Of a stretch of 34,705 bases of DNA, positions 28,782 to 34,705 are shown piece after piece. Source of the stretch: Nitrospirota bacterium (GTDB lineage Bacteria; Nitrospirota; Thermodesulfovibrionia; Thermodesulfovibrionales; Magnetobacteriaceae); the NCBI GenBank assembly GCA_015233615.1, contig JADFXJ010000029.1:1-34705 (forward strand), given 5' to 3'. The notes beneath the pieces were generated by a model. The model was not told the origin of the DNA. It did not search any database and saw only the letters and a program-made list of their open reading frames with translations. Position numbers and translations under genes: made by a program. Numbering within the stretch: the stretch's first letter is position 1; each line of letters begins with the position of its first letter.

Positions 28782-30428
28782 CTATTTGGTCAGGACAATC
28801 CTGTTTCTGCCCTGTTTTTTTGCTTCGTAAAGGGATAAGTCGGCCACACGGAGGATCATGTGAGGATTGGCGTATTGTGGAAAGCAGGAGATACCGCCGC
28901 TGAAGGTGACCGAAAAGTCCAGGCCTTCGAACCGGTGGACGATCTTGCCGAATTCCTCTCTCAATGAATCGACTAGCCTCAGTGCGGCATCAACGTTTGT
29001 ATTGTACATGATAATGGCAAATTCCTCGCCTCCGTACCGGCCTATGATGTCGGATTTTCTCAGGCGCTGCTGCAAAAATCCGGACAGGCTCTTGATGACC
29101 CTATCTCCGGCCTGGTGTCCACGCTCGTCGTTGACGGACTTGAAATTGTCGATGTCTAAAAGGGCAAAGGCCAGTGGAGAGCCTGATCTTTTGGCGTAGG
29201 CCACGGCTATGTCCAACTGGTATTTGGTGTTGGTGTGGTTGAAGAGCCCCGTCATACTGTCTCTTACAATTATGCGTCTGAGCGTGCGCGCCCTCTGCAC
29301 CCTGGATATAATAGAAGCTATGAGATACTCCGCAGAGTCGGCCTTTATGAGGAAGTCGTCTCCTCCGGCACTGAGGGCCAGCATGTGCTCGTTGACGTTG
29401 GTCTCGGCCGAGAGAAATACAATTGGCACGCTCACCATGGCACTCTCCTGCCGTATTACCGAGGCTAACTCCAGCCCGTTACACTCGTGCATGTACAGGT
29501 TCATAAGCACCAGGTCCGGAGAAAAATCCAACGCTTCGGTTAAAATCGAGTCAGGGTGGCTAACCCTGGCTATATCCATGCCGGCGTACCGGAGTATTAA
29601 CTCGTAATACTCGGCCTGCGTAGGGTCGTCTTCCACTATCAATATCTTATATGGCTCGTATTCCTTGAATGATGTAAGGTAATTTAGCTTGTCTACCAGA
29701 ATATCGTAATTTAGAGGCCTGGTGAGAAACGCTTTGCAGCCGGAACGTACCGCCTTCAATCTTGTTTGGAAATCCGTCTTTTCGGAAAGGCAGACCACGT
29801 TCATGGCGGAATTCAAGAGCTTCGGTTCAGAACCAAGATACTCCATTCCCTTCGAAGTGCCACCGGGGAAAGAGATTTCCATGACTACGGCAGAAGGGTA
29901 ACTTACACTTAAAGCAGACTTAAAATCATCCAGATTCGTAACTACGTTAACATTAAAACCGAAACATTCAAGGTATGCCGACATATCCGAAGCCATCTTG
30001 TGGTCGTCTGCAAGGAGTGTGATATTTCTTTCGCCGTTAAGAGTATCGGCTGCTTTACCGGAAACGGATGCGTAGAGAGAACCGATGTCTTGAAGCCATC
30101 CTTCACCCCTGTAACCGGATAAGGATTTCAACATATCGAGAAAGTAGCCGATACGTTTTCTTTGCTCCGGGTCTGCGTCTGTTTCGCTCTTGATTAGCTC
30201 GTTTACGATTACCGACAGCTCGCTGGCGGCCTCGTTAAGGCCGGACAACCCGAAGATAGCACTTGCACCCTTAAGGGAATGGATTTTGTTTCTAAAACCC
30301 TGCAACAGCGTAATATCGCCGGGGTCCTCCTCATATTGCCGCCACATTTGCCCGATTACCTGAATAGTAACAGGGAGCTGTCGCTGGTATCTTTCCTTTA
30401 CGTCGTTTAACTGCTTGTCTATCGCCAT
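28782..30428 (-). CDS. HPt-REC-REC-GGDEF diguanylate cyclase with altered receiver acceptor residues
   Basis: Domains in order: HPt (His50 in KIHSLKGASAIFG), receiver 1 (about 135-255), receiver 2 (about 260-380) and GGDEF (about 385-548). The catalytic motif is RYGGEEFAII (GGEEF, 466-470) and an inhibitory I-site RKSD (457-460) is in the right place, so c-di-GMP synthesis with feedback is expected. Both receivers lack the acceptor aspartate: receiver 1 has Glu184 (VVMEISFPGG) and receiver 2 has Asn310 (LVLMNLYMHE). Receiver 1 also has Arg in place of the usual Lys. The His of HPt is intact. ATG 30428 follows a good upstream promoter. Confidence 0.92.
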   Translation of the reverse strand: MAIDKQLNDVKERYQRQLPVTIQVIGQMWRQYEEDPGDITLLQGFRNKIHSLKGASAIFGLSGLNEAASELSVIVNELIKSETDADPEQRKRIGYFLDMLKSLSGYRGEGWLQDIGSLYASVSGKAADTLNGERNITLLADDHKMASDMSAYLECFGFNVNVVTNLDDFKSALSVSYPSAVVMEISFPGGTSKGMEYLGSEPKLLNSAMNVVCLSEKTDFQTRLKAVRSGCKAFLTRPLNYDILVDKLNYLTSFKEYEPYKILIVEDDPTQAEYYELILRYAGMDIARVSHPDSILTEALDFSPDLVLMNLYMHECNGLELASVIRQESAMVSVPIVFLSAETNVNEHMLALSAGGDDFLIKADSAEYLIASIISRVQRARTLRRIIVRDSMTGLFNHTNTKYQLDIAVAYAKRSGSPLAFALLDIDNFKSVNDERGHQAGDRVIKSLSGFLQQRLRKSDIIGRYGGEEFAIIMYNTNVDAALRLVDSLREEFGKIVHRFEGLDFSVTFSGGISCFPQYANPHMILRVADLSLYEAKKQGRNRIVLTK

Positions 30429-30546
30429 TATAGATCGCTCTGCCCGCTCAGCGTTATTTGAGTAACATTTCGTAGCACGCCATTATCCGGATTGCCTGAT
30501 AAAAGCCTGATTAATAGTTAAAACCGACTATGATTTTATCATTAAT

Positions 30547-30576
30547 ATAATACAGATAATACATAATCGATGTCAA
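30547..30576 (-). promoter_or_regulatory. Sigma-70-type promoter for the diguanylate cyclase gene
   Basis: On the minus strand, TTGACA (30571-30576) and TATTAT (30547-30552) with an 18-bp spacer, about 120 bp before the start codon. Confidence 0.55.
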
Positions 30577-30636
30577 GATACCCGAAGTCCCCTAACTTCA
30601 TGATAAGATCGGAGGCTCCTGCCGCAAGAGCAATAG

Positions 30637-30658
30637 ACGGGGTTATCTGAACGTTTAC
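30637..30658. repeat. 22-bp repeat shared with 25917-25938
   Basis: The copy starts ACGGGGTTATCT and ends GTTTAC; 19 of 22 bases agree with the other copy. Both lie in intergenic DNA. Confidence 0.5.
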
Positions 30659-30901
30659 ATTATTTTTACCTTAACCGTGAATTAGCGGGATAAAAGATGA
30701 TATAATAAACAAGATATTCGATCCTTACTTTACTACCAGGCCCAGGTCACGGGGGACAGGACTGGGGTTATATAAGGCAAAGGTATTAGTCCGGAGAAAT
30801 TTGCAGGGGGTTTTAAGGGCGGAAAATATAGAAGGCGGGTTGGAATTCATAATCGAGGTATGAAAATGGAAGCAGATGAGAAGATGAAAGGAAGGGTGTA
30901 C

Positions 30902-31306
30902 ATGGATGATGTAATGGAGGACATATCTGTACTTAAGACAGTAAGTGTTCTTTACGTGGAAGACGAGTATCTGGTTCGGGAGAGCATAGCAAGATTCCTG
31001 AAAAGACGTTGCAAGGCGGTTTACGAGGCCGAAAACGGTAAAGCCGGCCTGGAACTTTATAACCGGCACGACGTAGACATCGTAATTACCGATTTAGAAA
31101 TGCCGGTTATGAACGGTTTCGAAATGGTAAAGAGGATTTTGAAGACGGATGGCACTCCACCGATTATAATCACGACCGGGTATAACGACGATGAACATCT
31201 GGTTAAAGAAGCCTGTGAGCGCATGATAAAGCCCATAGATGAGGATAAACTGATTAGAGCGATCCTCTTTTGTCTGGGTAAAAATTGCAATGAATGTACA
31301 ATGTAA
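30902..31306 (+). CDS. Single-domain response regulator (CheY-like receiver)
   Basis: A stand-alone receiver with all key residues: the acidic pair in YVEDEYLV, acceptor Asp in VITDLEMPVMNG, Thr in IIITTGYND, and Lys in MIKPIDED. There is no output domain, so it acts by protein contact or phosphate relay. I prefer ATG 30902, with GGAAGGG five bases upstream; an ATG at 30860 would add 14 residues. It ends in a Cys-containing tail (NCNECTM). It is convergent with the histidine kinase gene, with only 8 bp between stops, and is its likely but unproven partner. Confidence 0.9.
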   Translation: MDDVMEDISVLKTVSVLYVEDEYLVRESIARFLKRRCKAVYEAENGKAGLELYNRHDVDIVITDLEMPVMNGFEMVKRILKTDGTPPIIITTGYNDDEHLVKEACERMIKPIDEDKLIRAILFCLGKNCNECTM

Positions 31307-31314
31307 CAGTATGT

Positions 31315-33465
31315 TCATATCTCAATCTTAAATTCGGATCCGTCCTCTAAATTTCTGGCTGTCAGCTTGCCGCCCATGTTATTCTCGATTATAGTCTTTG
31401 ACATGTACAAGCCGATTCCCGTTCCCTTGTCCGATGATTTAGTCGTGAAATAAGGTTCGAATATTTTGCCGAGAATCTCATATGGTATACCGCCGCCGTG
31501 ATCCCTTATGGTTACTGCTACCTTGCCGTCTTCTTTTGCGAGCCCGATGGTTATCCTGCCCTCTGTATGCGTGCCCTCTGTATCCGTGCCCAAAAATCCT
31601 TTTTTATGCGTTGAAATTATGGCGTCCATAGCATTATTCAATAAGTTTAATATTACATGCTTAAATTCATTGGGGTAACCATTGATTTTGTATGTTTCGG
31701 TAAAAACATCTTTTTCTAATGAGACCATAACGCCGGATTTGTTCATCATGTCTTCGAACATCGATAATATCTCTTCTATCGCTGTTTTTACGTCAAACTC
31801 GACCTTTTCCTTCGACGGTTTCAGGAAATTCCTGAAATCATCAATGGTTTTTGCCATAAAGTCGATTCTTTCCAAAATAATCGAAACCATTTTGTCTATA
31901 TATTCCCGATTTAGTTCTCCATATTCGTAAGCATCCTGAATATCTTGTGTAGTTACAGATATTGCACTCAAAGGCTGCTTCCATTGATGGGCTATAATCG
32001 CTATCATCTGTCCCGTTGCCGCCATTTTGGATTGTTGTATCAACATCTGTTCCTGCACCCTGCGTTGTTCTATCTCGTTAATAATCTTATCCTCCATCTC
32101 CCTGTTTAATTCCCTCAGGTCGTCTTGCATTTTCTTTAACTCATCTTCCTTCTGCTTACGTTCGTCTATCTCTTCATGCAATACCTGATTGGCAACGTTA
32201 AGTTCTTTTGTCCTTTCCTCTACGACATTGCCGAGTTCCTTGTGCCAATTCTCTATAAAATCCAGCATCAGATTAAAAGTCGAAGACAATATTTCCAGTT
32301 CATCATGCGATTTTACACTCGAACGTATATTAAAATCCCCTTTTAGTATACTTTGAGCAGCCTGAGTCAAACTTACGACGGGAACCGTTATCTTCTTTGC
32401 CAAAATATAAATAATTATATTTACGGCCATTATACTTAGTACCGAGAACGCGATTATTTGCTTTACAAGCAACTCAATCGGCGCAATTACGGCAGACATC
32501 TCTTTTTTTACTACCAACCCAAATCCAACGTCCTGTGAAACCCGTATATGTCTGAAGGCGGCAAGAATACCGCTGCCTCCATTATTTTTGTCGACGATAG
32601 TACCTTCTCCTCCGCCATAAGCCAGCTTATATGGGCTTGAGTGCATATCTTGTAACGGCAACGGCATATCCTTGGTTATAATACCATGTAAAGGCGCGGA
32701 TAATATCCTATCGTTAATAGTAAATACCGTTTCATAACTTTTTTCGTCTTCCAGCCGCATGTTACCGTTATCCGATATTAAATCGCCGATATTTATCTTT
32801 AATATTATAACAACGTTGGGATTATTGCCATTGCCGTATGAATTTCCAACGCTGGCTGCCTGCATAAAAGAATATAATTGCATTTTGTTACCGTTATCAG
32901 TCCTGTCCAGATAAAACGACGAAGTCAAAAGACGCTTTTTTGCATAGGAAACGAAATCTTTACCGTATTTCCGCGATCCAACGTTTTCGATATTCGTAGA
33001 AAATAAAATTATACCATTTTTAATGTCGAATATATCTATGTCTTTATACACGATATTGCGTGTTTCCCTAAACGCGGATAAATAATCGTCGATAAGCCGG
33101 TATTGTCCGGTTTTATTCATCGCTCTTAGTTTTTCGTTAATGTGCTCTTTATCGGTTAAGTCTGGATTGGATAAGGACTGTGTTGCCTGAGAAACCTGCA
33201 TACTTAACGTCTTGTTGTTAAAAAGATCTCTCGTATCCTCCCTGATGTTGTTTATCCTTTGTACGATGTCGCTTTTTTTCAGATCGGCTATCCGGTTCAG
33301 GTTCTTCAACTCATTAATCTGGCGATCTTTTATTTCTCCGTTATATTTAAAAAAAGGAACACCAAAAAGAACTATAATCGAAATGAATATAATCAGTGCA
33401 GAAAACAATACGCTGAAACCAAATATCATTTTCGTCTTTATGCTGATGAAGTATTTATTCGCCAT
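31315..33465 (-). CDS. Membrane sensor histidine kinase (periplasmic sensor, HAMP, HisKA, HATPase)
   Basis: A 716-residue kinase with transmembrane segments at about 13-38 and 335-357, enclosing a periplasmic domain of nearly 300 residues that looks like a Cache-type sensor. HAMP (about 357-412), a long coiled coil (about 412-480), an H-box with His493 (IIAHQWKQPLSA) and HATPase_c with N-box (LNLLNNAMDAI), DHGGGIP and GTGIGLYMSK follow. The loop after the N-box carries a 15-nt tandem duplication (GTDTE-GTHTE). Its start lies 35 bp after the stop of the binding-protein gene in the same direction, so the two are probably co-transcribed. That suggests the binding protein presents ligand to the kinase. 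Confidence 0.92.
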   Translation of the reverse strand: MANKYFISIKTKMIFGFSVLFSALIIFISIIVLFGVPFFKYNGEIKDRQINELKNLNRIADLKKSDIVQRINNIREDTRDLFNNKTLSMQVSQATQSLSNPDLTDKEHINEKLRAMNKTGQYRLIDDYLSAFRETRNIVYKDIDIFDIKNGIILFSTNIENVGSRKYGKDFVSYAKKRLLTSSFYLDRTDNGNKMQLYSFMQAASVGNSYGNGNNPNVVIILKINIGDLISDNGNMRLEDEKSYETVFTINDRILSAPLHGIITKDMPLPLQDMHSSPYKLAYGGGEGTIVDKNNGGSGILAAFRHIRVSQDVGFGLVVKKEMSAVIAPIELLVKQIIAFSVLSIMAVNIIIYILAKKITVPVVSLTQAAQSILKGDFNIRSSVKSHDELEILSSTFNLMLDFIENWHKELGNVVEERTKELNVANQVLHEEIDERKQKEDELKKMQDDLRELNREMEDKIINEIEQRRVQEQMLIQQSKMAATGQMIAIIAHQWKQPLSAISVTTQDIQDAYEYGELNREYIDKMVSIILERIDFMAKTIDDFRNFLKPSKEKVEFDVKTAIEEILSMFEDMMNKSGVMVSLEKDVFTETYKINGYPNEFKHVILNLLNNAMDAIISTHKKGFLGTDTEGTHTEGRITIGLAKEDGKVAVTIRDHGGGIPYEILGKIFEPYFTTKSSDKGTGIGLYMSKTIIENNMGGKLTARNLEDGSEFKIEI
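31558..31587 (-). repeat. Two in-frame 15-nt units inside the histidine kinase gene
   Basis: Two 15-bp units differing at one base encode GTDTE and GTHTE in the variable loop of the ATPase domain between the N-box helix and the next strand. The near-identity suggests a recent duplication. Confidence 0.85.
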
Positions 33466-33500
33466 TTCAACTTATACCATCGTCGTTCATGCATGATCGA

Positions 33501-34667
33501 TCATTTTGTGTCAGCCGGATCGTAGGCATACACGTTGTATTTATAAGCGTCGGGATTTTCGATAACACGATCCAGGGCACTCGAATCGAAACTATTACGG
33601 ACTTTATCCCATTGAACGAACGATGGTATTTCATTTATTTTTTTAAGATAATGGAACTCCTCATAGATCATGGCATTGTCTTTTAATTCGTTCACAGGTA
33701 TGTAAGGAAGCGTAGTCATTCCAATAATGTCGTTCATCGATACCCGCGCTATTTCGCCAACAGTAATATCCATGTCGCGTTTTACGAATTTACCGATTTC
33801 ATTGACGGCCCATTTACTTGCATATAAAAGGTTCTGTTTGCTTTTGTTCATCCAGCGCAAAGACCTTATTTCGGACGCCAGTATGAAACTGACGGCGTCA
33901 GGATGTTTTTCATAAAATTCTTTAGAGAAATATATATAGCCATAACTAATCTGTTGATAAATAATAACATCTTCTGGGTGACGTTTTAACGCAAGTGTGG
34001 TAGTTGGCTCCCAGGCCGAGAAAGCGTCAATCTCCCCTTTTTCCAGGGATGCCGGCATTTCCGTAATATCCATCGGGATTAAATTAACGTCGTGCTCACT
34101 TAATTGCGCTTCACGTAAAACTTTAAGCAGGGTATAATGGGCATTCGAGCCGTGGACGTATCCTATACGCTTTCCTTTCATATCGGATAATGTAATGTAA
34201 TTTCGGGATATTATAGAAGTAAATCCTAATTGCGTCAGAGCGCCTATTACCACTCCTATGTTGGCCGCGGCATTAATAGCCGGCATATCGCCGGCTATTC
34301 CGGCGCTTATATCGCCATTTTTCAGAGCGTAATTAACGTCGTCTCCCTTTAAAAAAGGGTAAAACCTGATCTGCAAACCAATACTTTCCAATGATTTGCG
34401 CAGTAGACCGTCCCTTTTCATGCATTCCGTTATCAGGACGGCAGGCAAATATAACGGTTGAGTACCTAACCCTACGATTTTGTCGCCTTTTTCGAATACA
34501 TAACCCTGGTAAGTATGGCCTGGAGTCGTAACGCCAGATAAAGAATTTCCTTGCTTTTTACCGACGAATTGCGATGAAAATACCGAAGAAAGAACCAGTA
34601 TTATAATGAAAACAAGCAAACGTAATGATTTTCGTTTATTTATTTTGATCATAATGCGCATACTCAT
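33501..34667 (-). CDS. NMT1/SsuA-like periplasmic substrate-binding protein
   Basis: A 388-residue exported protein with an N-terminal hydrophobic segment (about 16-34, LRLLVFIIILVLSSVFSS) after a basic stretch; no lipobox is seen, so it is secreted or membrane-anchored. The body matches the NitT/TauT/SsuA/Thi5 binding-protein fold: PLYLPAVLITECM, YALKNGDISAGIAGDMPAIN, LSDMKGKRIGYVHGSNAHYT, EKGEIDAFSAWEPTTTLALK. Ligands of this family include sulfonates, nitrate, bicarbonate and pyrimidines; which applies here cannot be told. No ABC permease or ATPase accompanies it; a histidine kinase does. GGAG lies eight bases before an in-frame ATG at 34661 and two before 34667. Confidence 0.88.
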   Translation of the reverse strand: MSMRIMIKINKRKSLRLLVFIIILVLSSVFSSQFVGKKQGNSLSGVTTPGHTYQGYVFEKGDKIVGLGTQPLYLPAVLITECMKRDGLLRKSLESIGLQIRFYPFLKGDDVNYALKNGDISAGIAGDMPAINAAANIGVVIGALTQLGFTSIISRNYITLSDMKGKRIGYVHGSNAHYTLLKVLREAQLSEHDVNLIPMDITEMPASLEKGEIDAFSAWEPTTTLALKRHPEDVIIYQQISYGYIYFSKEFYEKHPDAVSFILASEIRSLRWMNKSKQNLLYASKWAVNEIGKFVKRDMDITVGEIARVSMNDIIGMTTLPYIPVNELKDNAMIYEEFHYLKKINEIPSFVQWDKVRNSFDSSALDRVIENPDAYKYNVYAYDPADTK

Positions 34668-34705
34668 AGCTCCGTAACACCGACCCCGTCATAAGTCGTC
34701 TGAAA

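Larger units (their letters stand above)
30429..30859. other. Divergent intergenic region
   Basis: About 430 bp without a gene between the diguanylate cyclase and response-regulator genes. It holds the minus-strand promoter at 30547-30576, a 22-bp repeat at 30637-30658, and, for the plus strand, an extended -10 (TGATATAAT, TATAAT at 30701-30706) without a good -35. No RNA gene is recognised. Confidence 0.5.

Overview
The window is about 34.7 kb of mid-GC bacterial chromosome. The anaerobic (early-cobalt) cobalamin route, hemerythrins, c-di-GMP signalling, an orphan CheA and many sensor kinases suggest an anaerobic or microaerophilic, environmentally responsive Gram-negative-type bacterium. 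A Nitrospirota or deltaproteobacterial-type lineage fits best. That placement is an inference from gene content; no rRNA gene or marker in the window proves it.

Layout. (1) 1-2376 (+): 3' end of a PilR/NtrC-like sigma-54 activator, then a PAS-GAF histidine kinase. (2) 2381-5136 (-): one ORF joining serine acetyltransferase (CysE) to cysteinyl-tRNA synthetase (CysS), preceded by speD, which starts at a TTG behind a clear promoter and structured leader. (3) 5237-5564: AT-rich gap with a palindrome and a near-perfect ParB-binding (parS) site. (4) 5565-21665 (+): a two-gene ABC-2 transporter, a 27-codon ATGA-coupled mini-ORF, then cbiL, cbiD, cbiE, cbiG-cbiJ (fused), cbiF, cbiH, cobU, cobT, cobS, cobC, cbiP and cbiB. 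The series is broken between cbiF and cbiH by an AT-rich island of decayed genes: a frameshifted BrnT-type toxin, an antitoxin-like N-terminus joined to an LRR protein, and a remnant of a Roc GTPase P-loop. (5) 21718-25371 (+): a YkuD L,D-transpeptidase with two extra C-terminal domains and an unusual CheA. (6) 25372-30428: a small leaderless DUF1640-like ORF ending in a dispersed repeat, then on the minus strand a pentapeptide-repeat protein, a hemerythrin remnant, a YcgR-like PilZ protein, a bacteriohemerythrin and an HPt-REC-REC-GGDEF diguanylate cyclase. (7) 30860-34667: a single-domain response regulator (+), convergent with a periplasmic binding protein and histidine kinase pair (-).

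The cobalamin genes supply most ring-modification steps (C20, C17, C11 and C5 methylation, ring opening, 6A reduction, the CbiD step), amidation by CbiP, aminopropanol attachment by CbiB and the whole nucleotide-loop assembly (CobU, CobT, CobS, CobC). cbiA, cbiC, cbiT, a cobalt chelatase and the adenosyltransferase are not in this window.

The most unusual signal is that many of the cobalamin enzymes carry in-frame, low-complexity inserts built from 12-nt (tetrapeptide) or 15-nt (pentapeptide) tandem units. They are clearest in CbiD, CbiE, the CbiG-CbiJ linker, CbiH, CobU and CobS. Units differ between genes but several share an Asp-x-x-Thr pattern. A similar 15-nt duplication lies in the histidine kinase at 31315-33465, and the 3' end of cbiP, stop codon included, is tandemly duplicated. 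Dispersed intergenic repeats are also frequent. Together these suggest a genome prone to short tandem duplication that tolerates it, or uses it, in protein surface loops.
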